Positions 41,317-49,426 of a DNA stretch of 64,000 bases are shown one piece after another. Under the pieces are notes generated by a model. The model ran no database searches. It was given only the letters and a program-made list of their open reading frames with translations, and had not been told where the DNA came from. Position 1 is the stretch's first letter. Each line of letters opens with the position of its first letter. This DNA is from Vulcanimicrobiota bacterium (GTDB taxonomy: Bacteria; Vulcanimicrobiota; Xenobia; Xenobiales; JADMJV01): the NCBI GenBank assembly GCA_017307785.1, contig JAFKGI010000008.1:1-64000 (forward strand). Reading direction: 5' to 3'. The position numbers and the translations under genes were made by a program.

Positions 41317-41808
41317 CTAGGAACGAGCCAACTGGTCGACCCGCTTGAGCAGGGTGGGCAGGCGATAGGGCCCGTGCATCGACTGCACCCGCTCGGCGGC
41401 CCACTGCGCTTCGACGCCGCAGGCCGTCACCCACAGCGGTTTGGTGGTATTCCCGCGCACCACCGGCAGTCCCGGATGGCCCTGGAAAGGGGTCTTGGCC
41501 ACGCCTATCACCCAGCCGCGGCGGCCCAGGGCCTCCCAGAGGTGGACTCCCAGGCCCGGCCGCTCGGGCGCAAGCCAGCAAAAACCGTCGATCACGATTC
41601 CCGTGGGCACCACCGGCAGGCTCTCCAGAGCGTGCAACAAGGGCGGTAGTTCTCGTAGATAAAAGGCACCGGGCTGATAAGGGGCCACCCCCGACAGCGA
41701 CACTTGCCCCTCCCGGTCGGCCGCCGCGGCCATCCAGTCCTGGAAAAGCACCCAGCCGGTGCACGAGTGGTCCTGACGATAGTCGACGTCGAGGCAAACG
41801 ATGTTCAC
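41317..41808 (-). CDS. Endonuclease V-like protein
   Basis: A 163-residue protein matching the endonuclease V (Nfi) fold in shortened form. The catalytic acids can be placed as Asp7 in LDVDY, Glu53 in FYLRELPPLL and Asp74 in IVIDGF. YQPGAF, GVAKTPF and the C-terminal MHGPYRLPTLLKRVD also fit. The Escherichia coli enzyme is 223 residues and has VDGHG where this has IDGFC. Endonuclease V cuts near deoxyinosine or inosine in nucleic acids. Start ATG 41808 is divergent from the M16 peptidase gene. It could be an active short form or a related nuclease with altered specificity. Confidence 0.82.
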   Translation of the reverse strand: MNIVCLDVDYRQDHSCTGWVLFQDWMAAAADREGQVSLSGVAPYQPGAFYLRELPPLLHALESLPVVPTGIVIDGFCWLAPERPGLGVHLWEALGRRGWVIGVAKTPFQGHPGLPVVRGNTTKPLWVTACGVEAQWAAERVQSMHGPYRLPTLLKRVDQLARS

Positions 41809-41912
41809 GCTCTCTTGCTTTTGGGAACCCCTGGCGGAAAGCCTCCAGGAGCGCCTCCGCTCAAGGTTCTAAGGGGGGATTCTCCCGCCACACTGCAGAA
41901 CCGGTGTTCTGG

Positions 41913-43205
41913 ATGCAGCAAAAGACACAATTGAGCAATGGCCTGACGGTAGTCTCCGAGCGCGTTCCCGAACTGCGCTCCTGCAGTTTGGGCATCTGGT
42001 GCGGAGCCGGATCCCGTTTCGAAAGTGACCAGCAGGCGGGGCTTTCCCACTTCCTGGAACACATGTTTTTCAAAGGTACGGCCTCGCGCACGGCCTACGA
42101 CATCGCCGTCACCATGGATTCGGTGGGCGGCCAGTTGAACGCCTTCACCGACCGCGAGCACACCTGTTACTACGCTCGCGTGATGGATCGGCATATGCCG
42201 ATGGCGCTCGACATTCTCTCCGATATGGTCAACCATTCGCTCTTTGAAGAAGAAGAAATCGAGCGCGAAAAGGGGGTTGTCCTCGAGGAAATCAAGATGT
42301 ACGAAGACACCCCCGACGACCAGGTCTTCGAACTCTTTAATCGCGGTTTCTATCAGACGCACGCGCTGGGTCGACCCATTATCGGCTACTCCGAACGAGT
42401 CAATTCTCTGACTCGCCAGGATCTGGTGGATTACGTCAACCAGCGCTATCATCCGGGCAATTTAATGATTGCCGCGGCCGGTCAACTGGACCACGATCAG
42501 CTGGTCGAATTGGTGGAAAAGTATTTCCGCGACGCGCGTCCCAACGGCGGACCGCCGCCCGGCAACCCCGCGCCCACCCCGGGACAGCATCGTTCCGTTT
42601 ATCACAAAGCCTGTGAGCAGACTTACCTTTGCCTGGGAGCGCCCGGAATCGCCTACGTGGATCCGCGTCGCTACACCATGCTGGTGCTCGATAGCGTGCT
42701 CGGCGGTTGCATGTCCTCGCGTCTTTTTCAAGAGATTCGCGAAAAGCGCGGTCTGGTTTATTCTGTCAGCACGATTCAAACCGCTCTCTCGGACTGCGGC
42801 ACTTTTGGCGTATTTGCCGGCACCAGTGCCGAAAAAGTGCCGGAAGTCATCAAGGTGGCTCGCGATATTTTCGCGGAAGTCGGCTCCCAGGGCATTACCG
42901 ACGAAGAGTTAGAGCGCGCCAAGGAGTTGCTGAAAGGCGCTCTGGCTCTCAATCTGGAGTCCACCTCCAGCCGCATGATGCGCATCGCTCGCAACAATCT
43001 TTACTTTGGCCGGTTCGTTCCGGTCGAAGAAACCATCGAGAAGATTGAATCGGTAACTCACGCGGAAGTGAAAGAACTGGCCGGCTGGCTGCTCGATCCG
43101 AAGCGTTATTCTTTGGCCGCTCTCGGTCCCGTGACCGAGGTAGACGGGGTGGAGGCCCAGCCTTTACCCGAATCTTACGCAACGACTGGAAAGAACGCTC
43201 AATGA
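41913..43205 (+). CDS. M16 family metallopeptidase (insulinase-type, processing-peptidase-like)
   Basis: A 430-residue zinc peptidase. The inverted zinc motif HFLEH is at residues 46-50 and the distal Glu in REKGVVLEEIKMYED. The second, inactive-type half follows with EQTYLCLGAPG, RLFQEIREKRGLVYSV and KELLKGALALNLEST. It resembles YmxG/PqqF-type bacterial processing peptidases, which in many bacteria sit beside dapB or polynucleotide phosphorylase genes. ATG 41913 is taken; a GTG nine bases upstream is also possible. Its TGA overlaps the dapB start. Confidence 0.93.
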   Translation: MQQKTQLSNGLTVVSERVPELRSCSLGIWCGAGSRFESDQQAGLSHFLEHMFFKGTASRTAYDIAVTMDSVGGQLNAFTDREHTCYYARVMDRHMPMALDILSDMVNHSLFEEEEIEREKGVVLEEIKMYEDTPDDQVFELFNRGFYQTHALGRPIIGYSERVNSLTRQDLVDYVNQRYHPGNLMIAAAGQLDHDQLVELVEKYFRDARPNGGPPPGNPAPTPGQHRSVYHKACEQTYLCLGAPGIAYVDPRRYTMLVLDSVLGGCMSSRLFQEIREKRGLVYSVSTIQTALSDCGTFGVFAGTSAEKVPEVIKVARDIFAEVGSQGITDEELERAKELLKGALALNLESTSSRMMRIARNNLYFGRFVPVEETIEKIESVTHAEVKELAGWLLDPKRYSLAALGPVTEVDGVEAQPLPESYATTGKNAQ

Positions 43206-44020
43206 ACGCTGAAGATCAAATCCCCGTCATGGTGGCGGGAGCCAATGGTAAAATGGGGCGGGAAGTAGTTCACACGGTTTTGCAGCAAGTCGATTTGAGG
43301 TTGGCCTCGGCATTGGGCCACACCCGCGGCGTCGGCGAAGATGTAGGCACCATGACCCAGGGCGAGCCCTGCGGCGTATTGCTCAGCGACAACATCGAGG
43401 AATGCACCTCCAAGGCCGCCGGCGGCGTGCTGGTCGATTTCACCCTCGGCCCGGCCGTCAAGGACATCGTTCTCTCGGCCCTGCGTCACAATATGTCGTG
43501 TGTCGTCGGCACGACCGGACTGCCGCCCGCCGACATGGCCGAGATTGAAGAAACCGCGCGCACCCAGAACCAGTCCGTGCTGCTCGCTCCCAACTTTGCT
43601 CTGGGCGCCGTCTTGATGATGAAATTCGCCCGCGAAGCCTCCAAGTATTTCCGCTGGGCCGAGATCATCGAACTCCATCACGAGAAGAAGATGGACGCCC
43701 CCAGCGGCACCGCCCGCCGCACCGCCGAAATGATGCGTAAAGCCCGCAGCGACGGCTTCCGCGCCATGGCTCAGGAAGAAGAATCGGTCAAAGGTTGCCG
43801 CGGTGGATCCATCGGCGGCGTCCGCATCCACTCGGTGCGCATGCCCGGCCTGCTGGCCCACCAGCAAGTCATGTTCGGCAGCCACGGCGAGACCTTATTG
43901 ATTCAACACGACGCCCGCGCCCGCAACGCCTACATGCCCGGCGTCTTGCTGGCCATCCAGCGCGTCCGCAACCTCACCGGCCTGGTCGAAGGCCTCGAAC
44001 ACGTCCTCGACCTCCCCTAG
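43202..44020 (+). CDS. dapB: 4-hydroxy-tetrahydrodipicolinate reductase
   Basis: DapB reduces 4-hydroxy-tetrahydrodipicolinate with NAD(P)H in the lysine and meso-diaminopimelate pathway. The dinucleotide motif is VAGANGKMGREV, the active-site signature is ELHHEKKMDAPSGTA, with the catalytic His pair and Lys, and GGSIGGVRIHSVRMPG is conserved. At 272 residues it is the usual size. It starts within the stop of the M16 peptidase gene (ATGA). It supports a cell wall with diaminopimelate. Confidence 0.96.
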   Translation: MNAEDQIPVMVAGANGKMGREVVHTVLQQVDLRLASALGHTRGVGEDVGTMTQGEPCGVLLSDNIEECTSKAAGGVLVDFTLGPAVKDIVLSALRHNMSCVVGTTGLPPADMAEIEETARTQNQSVLLAPNFALGAVLMMKFAREASKYFRWAEIIELHHEKKMDAPSGTARRTAEMMRKARSDGFRAMAQEEESVKGCRGGSIGGVRIHSVRMPGLLAHQQVMFGSHGETLLIQHDARARNAYMPGVLLAIQRVRNLTGLVEGLEHVLDLP

Positions 44021-44038
44021 AACTCCCGGGTCTTCGTC

Positions 44039-44203
44039 CGAAGGGGGAGCAGGGAAGCACGGAAAGCTGGAGAGAGACTGACCTCAGCGTTTTAGGGCTC
44101 GGACCCGTCCTGAGACAAACCCAGCCTCAAAAAACAACTCAAGATCAACCGCGCTTTACCGCTTTTCTCTCTCCCGCTCCCCATCTTCCCACCTCTCCCT
44201 TCG
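44039..44203. repeat. Long imperfect inverted repeat after dapB
   Basis: The arm at 44039-44077 (CGAAGGGGGAGCAGGGAAG...) matches the reverse complement of the arm at 44166-44203 in roughly 30 of 38 positions, one gap allowed. About 88 bases lie between them with no good reading frame. It occupies the 199-base gap between dapB and the convergent methyltransferase gene. It may be a MITE-like element or an RNA structure; its sequence differs from the 205-base repeat family but its layout is similar. Confidence 0.55.
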
Positions 44204-44219
44204 GGCGGCAGCCAGCGCG

Positions 44220-44978
44220 CTACAAAGCCCCGGGGCGGAGTTCCATCACCAGTTGGTAGAACGTGAAGACGGTCTCGGACGAGTAGTGGTTGAGGACGTC
44301 GTGCACGAATTCGGGCCGCCGCTCTTCGGGGACTTCGCCGGACCAGTTGACCATGGTGGTCTGTCCCCAATGCTCGAAGGCCTCCCGCGAGCCGAAATCC
44401 CAGTGCTTTTGGTCCAGGCGATGCTCCACCAGTTCCAGCCCGGAGCCGGCCGCCCACTGGCGCGCTTGCTCCAGGGTCGGATGGCAAAACGGCTGTGCGT
44501 AACCCACGAAAAACGGTTGCCACTGAGGTAATTTCCGCACCCCTTCCATCACTTCTTCGATGGACTTCTCGGGTCCGGCACCCACCAGCCGCACGTGCGC
44601 CTGTCCCTTGGGTTTTAAATGCATGGCCAGGGTTTCGAAAACCCGCCCCTGCTCTCGCTCCGGAATCCAGTGCAGCGCGTTGAACGAGACGATGCGGTCA
44701 AAGGCTGAATCCAGCCGCACTGTTCGCGCATCGCCCTGGAAAAAGCTCAAGTTGTCCAGGCGATGGTGCTCGCGAGCAAAGTCGACCATTGACTGAGAAA
44801 AATCCACACCCACCGCCCGTGACACCAGAGGAGCGATTTGGGCCGTAATTTTGCCGTCTCCGCAGCCCAGGTCCAGAACCTCGTCGCGATGGCGCCATTG
44901 CAACGCGGCCAGACTCTCGTCCGCCAACCACTTCTGCAGCCCCGAAATGGCCGCATACTCCTCACCACTCCACTCCAT
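44220..44978 (-). CDS. SAM-dependent methyltransferase, class I
   Basis: A 252-residue methyltransferase of the trans-aconitate methyltransferase (Tam)-like group. Motif I is VLDLGCGDGKITAQI, the acidic residue after strand 2 is in GVDFSQSMV, FFQGDARTVRL is the adenine-binding region, and NALHWIPE is the motif IV segment typical of Tam-like members. The substrate, probably a small acid, is not determined. The gene points away from the small membrane protein gene, and it ends just beside the inverted repeat. Confidence 0.9.
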   Translation of the reverse strand: MEWSGEEYAAISGLQKWLADESLAALQWRHRDEVLDLGCGDGKITAQIAPLVSRAVGVDFSQSMVDFAREHHRLDNLSFFQGDARTVRLDSAFDRIVSFNALHWIPEREQGRVFETLAMHLKPKGQAHVRLVGAGPEKSIEEVMEGVRKLPQWQPFFVGYAQPFCHPTLEQARQWAAGSGLELVEHRLDQKHWDFGSREAFEHWGQTTMVNWSGEVPEERRPEFVHDVLNHYSSETVFTFYQLVMELRPGAL

Positions 44979-45033
44979 ACAGACCCTCTCTTTTTCACTG
45001 GCTCCCAGAGCCCCCAGCCGTTACACTGAGGGG

Positions 45034-45282
45034 ATGAAACCACTGCTGATTCCGTTTGTTATGGCATTCAACGTCTTCGCCATCTGGGGCCTGTTCAAAG
45101 TGCTCTTCGGCAACTGGAAGATGTTCCAGCGCTGCGTTTACTACTATTTCAAGCCGGACTGGCTGTCCCATTTACAGGGGGAATGCTACGAAGATTCGGT
45201 GGCGGAATTCTGCCTGTTCCTCTACTTCGGGGGCATCGGACTGCTTTTCTTCGGGGAATACGCCTTCTTCTTACAGCACTGA
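45034..45282 (+). CDS. Small two-helix membrane protein
   Basis: An 82-residue protein with two hydrophobic helices (PLLIPFVMAFNVFAIWGLFKVLF and FCLFLYFGGIGLLFFGEYAFF, first 20 shown each) joined by a charged loop with Trp and Tyr (NWKMFQRCVYYYFKPDWLS). ATG 45034 is chosen because the hydrophobic part begins right after it; GAGGGG lies in front. It is not a family I recognise. Its last 12 bases overlap the end of the convergent sulfite-oxidase-like gene. Confidence 0.68.
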   Translation: MKPLLIPFVMAFNVFAIWGLFKVLFGNWKMFQRCVYYYFKPDWLSHLQGECYEDSVAEFCLFLYFGGIGLLFFGEYAFFLQH

Positions 45283-46221
45283 GAAGCGCACTCGGCGCAC
45301 CGAGTTGTTCTCGTATCCCTGACTGTTCCAAGTCGCTTCCATCGGCTGCTCGTTGCCCTGGGAGTCGCGAGAGACCGCGTAGACTTCGTGCTTTCCCGCG
45401 TCCAATCGCACCTGTGCCGAGAAGCCGCGCCAGGCGAAGGGCCCTCGATCCTCGGCCAGTTCCACCGGAACCTCCTGACCGTCGACCACCACGCGCACTG
45501 AAGCGACCGGAGCAAAGCCGCTCCAGGCCCAGCCACGCACCGTGACCTCTCCCGCTACTTGCGATTCTTCCTGAGGCGACACGATCAAGGCCCGAGTCAG
45601 CATGGTGGAGACGGGACGCACCTCTCCTCCCGGCGGTTTGAACTGATAGTCCTCGACCTGATAGTAGCCTTCGTAAGGCGTGCTGGTGGCGCGGATTTCT
45701 GTCAGCCACTTGACCGAAGCCATCGCGTAGTAACGCGGCACCACCAGTCGCAGCGGACCCCCGTGAGCAACCGTAAGTCCCTGGTCGTTCATGCTGTAGG
45801 CCACCAGGATCTCAGGCGCGTAGCAGTCTTTCAGGGGAAGACTGCGCGCATATTCCACATCGCCACCCTGAAAGATTAGCTCGACCGTGCCTTCGGGGGG
45901 CGGCGCCAGTTTGAGCAATTCGGCCAGCGGCACTCCGGTCCAGGCAGCGTTCGAAACCCCGCGCCAGCCCCAGGCGGTTCCTGGCGGCCGCGGATCCATG
46001 TAGCTGCGGCCGTTGCCGGCGCACTCCAGCGTCACTTCGTGGCGGAAAACCGGCATGCTCCTCAATTGTTCCAGAGAGAAAACCCGCCCGCATACCTGCA
46101 ATTCGTCGGCCACCAGCGGGAATTCGTAGTGATTGCGGTTGAAGAAATGCGGCGTGATGGGCTCCTGAAAGTCTGCCCAAGACGGTTCCGCGTTGAGGGG
46201 GTTTTGAGTCACAACATTCAT
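45271..46221 (-). CDS. Sulfite oxidase family molybdopterin-dependent protein
   Basis: The 316-residue protein has the SUOX core and the C-terminal Mo-cofactor dimerisation domain. HFFNRNH binds the pterin in the family, the molybdenum ligand is Cys67 in LECAGNGRSY, GTAWGWRGVSNAAWTGVPL is conserved, and WLTEIRATSTPYEGYYQ ends the core. The C-terminal domain has WAWSGFAPVASVRVVVDG. The enzyme could oxidise sulfite or a similar oxyanion. There is no signal peptide, so it is predicted to be cytoplasmic, while many relatives are exported by Tat. The start ATG 46221 is followed by the normal N-terminal segment; upstream frame sequence is basic and not plausible. Confidence 0.93.
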   Translation of the reverse strand: MNVVTQNPLNAEPSWADFQEPITPHFFNRNHYEFPLVADELQVCGRVFSLEQLRSMPVFRHEVTLECAGNGRSYMDPRPPGTAWGWRGVSNAAWTGVPLAELLKLAPPPEGTVELIFQGGDVEYARSLPLKDCYAPEILVAYSMNDQGLTVAHGGPLRLVVPRYYAMASVKWLTEIRATSTPYEGYYQVEDYQFKPPGGEVRPVSTMLTRALIVSPQEESQVAGEVTVRGWAWSGFAPVASVRVVVDGQEVPVELAEDRGPFAWRGFSAQVRLDAGKHEVYAVSRDSQGNEQPMEATWNSQGYENNSVRRVRFSVL

Positions 46222-46244
46222 AGGGGAGCGTTCTCTTTTCCACG

Positions 46245-46586
46245 ATGACCGACCTTTCCATCTGGACTCGCATGGCGCCCGTTTACGACCCGGTTTTGGC
46301 CAATGCACCCGTTTTCACCGATCTGCGGGATCGTTACGTGCGCGAGCTCCAGGATTGCCACAGTATTCTCGAGGCGGGCGGCGGAATCGGGTCTACGTGC
46401 TGGACAGCAATGCGGAGATGCTTTGCTATACCCGGCGCCGCACCGACCCGATGGAGGACCTGTTCCATCACTCCCCGACCATCCCAGGAGGTGGAGAAGA
46501 TGCTGCTGGCTCTCGGGTTTTCCGAGATCGAAAAGGTCGAGCAGGCCTACGCCGGGATCAACTTCTACCTGGTGGCCCGTAAGTAA
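46245..46586 (+). pseudogene. Broken SAM-dependent methyltransferase
   Basis: The N-terminal part (MAPVYDPVLANAPVFTDLRD, ILEAGGGIG) is a methyltransferase beginning. After GGGIG the expected continuation (VYVLDSNAEML) is found in another frame without the usual 10-15 residues in between, so bases are missing there and the frame is shifted. The C-terminal EVEKMLLALGFSEIEKVEQAYAGINFYLVARK (first half quoted) is back in the first frame. The middle 80-100 residues of a normal 200-residue enzyme are gone. It is a decayed gene with at least two deletions. Sequencing or assembly error cannot fully account for the missing middle. Confidence 0.75.
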
Positions 46587-47402
46587 CTACTTGATAGGGG
46601 CAAATACCTGGATGGTCGAGACCGCACTGCCGGCCAGGTAGAAAGCGATGCCGCGCTTCGGGTAAATCAAGTTGCCGCCGGTGGTATCCGGAGCTTTGCC
46701 GTAGACCGCCAGCACCTCGGCTTTGGAGCTTCCAGCCTTCAGGCCTTTGGGAGAAATATAGTCACCGGTGGTGATGATGATGGCCATCACCTGGCCTCCG
46801 TCCACCATCACGCTCACGAACTTGTCCGGCCAGCTATAGTTCTTGCCTTCCTTTTTGGGGGCCGCGCCCCAGGCCGACTCCACCTCGGAAACGGCCATGC
46901 CCACTTTCAGGTCGCCGCAACGCTTGCCGGCCACGATCAAGCGATCGCCCTGCAACGCCGACTGGGCTTCGGCCTTGAAGATAAAGATGCGTTCCACTTT
47001 GCCGGCGCCGTCGTAGGCGAAGCCGATCCCGTTGGAATAGGCCACCTGTTGGGGCCCGCGCTGCAGTCCGTTGCCCAGCGCCGACTGCACCTGACTGACG
47101 CTGCTGCCCACGCCCAGACCGCTGGCCATTTTGGCGTTGGCAGCCCAGGTGGTGATGCCCAGTACCTTCTTTTTGCCGCTGATCAGCAGCAGCACGTTGC
47201 CTTTATAAGTCTTGAGACTGGCCTCCGGGTCGCTCTTGCTTGGCTCGGAAGAAACCGGAGCACCGAGAGCTGCCTCGGCTTCGGACTGATTCTGATTGAG
47301 AAGAACCGGGCCGTAACCGCTGCCGGGCTTCAATTGCCAATTCTGGGCGGAGACCATGCAGGGGATCAGCAGAAGTAGGACAAGGAATAAACGTTGCGTC
47401 AT
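46587..47402 (-). CDS. Exported protein with four repeated BamE-like motifs
   Basis: A 271-residue product with a signal peptide (MTQRLFLVLLLLIPCMVSAQ). Four times it shows the pattern 'G(L/V)xxGSS..EV...(L/W)G.(A/G)P': GYGPVLLNQNQSEAEAALGAP, GLGVGSSVSQVQSALGNG, DLKVGMAVSEVESAWGAAP and GLKAGSSKAEVLAVYGKAP. This resembles BamE/SmpA-type or 'GxxxxEV...G.P' repeats that form small alpha-beta units, so it may be a periplasmic binding protein. It ends directly beside the broken methyltransferase and is divergent from icd. Start ATG 47402 gives the signal peptide. Confidence 0.75.
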   Translation of the reverse strand: MTQRLFLVLLLLIPCMVSAQNWQLKPGSGYGPVLLNQNQSEAEAALGAPVSSEPSKSDPEASLKTYKGNVLLLISGKKKVLGITTWAANAKMASGLGVGSSVSQVQSALGNGLQRGPQQVAYSNGIGFAYDGAGKVERIFIFKAEAQSALQGDRLIVAGKRCGDLKVGMAVSEVESAWGAAPKKEGKNYSWPDKFVSVMVDGGQVMAIIITTGDYISPKGLKAGSSKAEVLAVYGKAPDTTGGNLIYPKRGIAFYLAGSAVSTIQVFAPIK

Positions 47403-47495
47403 TGAGGCTTCTTTGGGAGGAGAGGGGATTCTCCCTCCGGAGGGCAAAGGCGCGGCATCCAATCCCACCTACAGATTCCAAGGAGTAAGCGACTT

Positions 47496-48743
47496 ATGGC
47501 TGGAGAGAAAATTACCATCAAAGACGGCGTTCTGAATGTGCCGGATCATCCCATCATCCCCTTCGTGATCGGGGACGGAACGGGCCCGGACATCTGGAAG
47601 TCCTCTGTGCGGGTGCTCGACGCGGCTGTGGAAAAAGCTTATGGCGGCAAGCGCAAGATCGAGTGGAAAGAAGTCTATGCCGGCGAGCTGGCCTACAAGA
47701 AGTTCGACAACTGGCTGCCCGACGAGACCGTCGAAGCTTTCCGTGAATACCTGGTTGGTATCAAAGGCCCCCTGACCACCCCGGTCGGCGGCGGTATCCG
47801 CTCGCTCAACGTGGCCCTGCGCCAGATGCTCGACCTCTACACCTGCTTGCGTCCGGTCCGTTACTTCGACGGCACCCCGTCGCCCGTCAAGTCTCCCGAG
47901 AAGGTCGACATGGTCATCTTCCGCGAGAACACCGAAGACATCTACGCCGGCATCGACTTCGAAGCCGGCAAGGAGAAGGCCCTCAAGCTGCTCGAGTTCA
48001 TCAAGAAAGAGATGCCGGCCGACTTCAAAAAGATTCGCTACGGCGCCGAAGACCTCAACAGCGTCGGCGTGGGCATCAAGCCCGTCTCGCGCCACGGCAC
48101 CGAGCGTCTGGTGCGCTCGGCCATCGAGTACGCTCTCAAGGAAAACAAAAAGAGCGTCACCTTCGTGCACAAGGGCAACATCATGAAGTACACCGAAGGC
48201 GCCTTCCGCGACTGGGGCTACGACCTGGCCAAGAAGGAATACGGCGCGGTGGAGATCGACGGCGGACCCTGGTGCAAACTGCCCAACGGTTGCATCATCA
48301 AGGATGCGATTGCCGACATCACCCTCCAGCAGGTTCTCACCCGCCCCGAGGACTTCGACGTCATCGCTACCCTGAACCTGAACGGTGACTACCTGTCGGA
48401 CGCTCTGGCGGCTCAGGTCGGCGGCATCGGCATCGCGCCCGGCGGTAACATCAACTACATCACCGGTCACGCCATCTTCGAAGCCACTCACGGCACCGCG
48501 CCCAAGTATGCCGACCTGGACAAGGTAAACCCCGGTTCGGTCGTGCTCTCGGGCGAAATGATGCTGCGCTACATGGGTTGGGGCGAAGCCGCTGACCTGG
48601 TGATTGCGGGCCTGGACGGCGCCATCGCCTCCAAGCGCGTCACCTACGACTTCGCTCGCCTGATGCAGGGCGCCACCGAAATCAAGTGCTCCGAGTTCGG
48701 TGACAATATCATCGGTCACATGACCACCAAGGCTGCCGTCTGA
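47496..48743 (+). CDS. icd: Isocitrate dehydrogenase, NADP-type
   Basis: The 415-residue enzyme of the TCA cycle oxidises isocitrate to 2-oxoglutarate. The isocitrate-binding, phosphorylation-type Ser is in [25 protein letters not shown] is the substrate/metal-binding region, and the NADP-binding [10 protein letters not shown] is conserved. The residues after it match the NADP-dependent bacterial class (Escherichia coli Icd-like). AAGGAG lies at the expected distance before ATG 47496. The DedA-like gene starts within or directly behind its stop. Confidence 0.95.
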   Translation: MAGEKITIKDGVLNVPDHPIIPFVIGDGTGPDIWKSSVRVLDAAVEKAYGGKRKIEWKEVYAGELAYKKFDNWLPDETVEAFREYLVGIKGPLTTPVGGGIRSLNVALRQMLDLYTCLRPVRYFDGTPSPVKSPEKVDMVIFRENTEDIYAGIDFEAGKEKALKLLEFIKKEMPADFKKIRYGAEDLNSVGVGIKPVSRHGTERLVRSAIEYALKENKKSVTFVHKGNIMKYTEGAFRDWGYDLAKKEYGAVEIDGGPWCKLPNGCIIKDAIADITLQQVLTRPEDFDVIATLNLNGDYLSDALAAQVGGIGIAPGGNINYITGHAIFEATHGTAPKYADLDKVNPGSVVLSGEMMLRYMGWGEAADLVIAGLDGAIASKRVTYDFARLMQGATEIKCSEFGDNIIGHMTTKAAV

Positions 48744-48778
48744 GTCGACGCGGCTACCTGGTCTTACTGACCTGGCTG

Positions 48779-49426
48779 GTGGGAGTAGCGGGTTTTACCT
48801 GCTACTCCCATTTTGTTCATCAGACCCCGCTGCAGATTTTCAAGGACTTCGTCCAGTTCTTGGAAACGCACCCGGCGGGGCCGGCTGTTTTCATTCTGGC
48901 TTTTTGCGTCCGGCCTATGACCATGCTGCCGGCCGCTCTCTACAACCTGGCGGCCGGCTACTGCTTCGGCGGCGCCTGGGGCTTCGTCTGGGGTCACCTG
49001 GCCGGCACCGTGGCGGCTGCCCTGGTCTATGGGATCGGCCGCTGGATGGGATTGCGCACGGGCGTGGCACGCTGGATCGACTGGTGCATCAATCTGCTGC
49101 GTACCCATGGGGTCCTTTCGGTGGTGGTGCTGCGCTTCTGCTTTCTGCCCTACGACGCCGTCAGCTACCTGGGCGGAGCCTTGCGCCTGCCCTTCTTTCG
49201 CTTTCTACTGGCCAGCTTTATCGGCAATTTACCGGGGACCACCTCGGTTGTCCTCATCGGCGCTTCCCTGGAAGGGCAATTTGAGGGCGGAAATGTTTCT
49301 CTAAATTGGCGTTTGCTGGCTGTCAGTTGGGTAATGTTAGTGGCAATGCTGGGAGTGGGTCGATGGCTGCGCCGTCGAGTCCTACCCGACGCGAAAAAGG
49401 ATTTGAAGGAGCCCGAATGTCCATAA
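48779..49426 (+). CDS. VTT/TVP38 (DedA-like) membrane protein
   Basis: The product is a SNARE-associated/DedA-type membrane protein: the core has FILAFCVRPMTMLPAALYNLAAG, YCFGGAWGFVWGHLAGTVAA and, further on, FRFLLASFIGNLPGT with the conserved Gly and Pro residues. These proteins are proposed lipid scramblases or carriers. GTG 48779 is the first standard start, but the frame is open upstream to a CTG at 48740 overlapping the icd stop (CTGA), giving [18 protein letters not shown], a natural first membrane helix. So the real start may be that CTG. Acyl-CoA dehydrogenase follows with a 10-base overlap. Confidence 0.83.
   Translation: MGVAGFTCYSHFVHQTPLQIFKDFVQFLETHPAGPAVFILAFCVRPMTMLPAALYNLAAGYCFGGAWGFVWGHLAGTVAAALVYGIGRWMGLRTGVARWIDWCINLLRTHGVLSVVVLRFCFLPYDAVSYLGGALRLPFFRFLLASFIGNLPGTTSVVLIGASLEGQFEGGNVSLNWRLLAVSWVMLVAMLGVGRWLRRRVLPDAKKDLKEPECP

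Noticed and set aside
41821..41875. RNA gene between the divergent endonuclease V-like and M16 genes
   Set aside because: Small complementary pieces (CCTGG/CCAGG, GAACC/GGTTC) are present but do not form a recognisable RNA.
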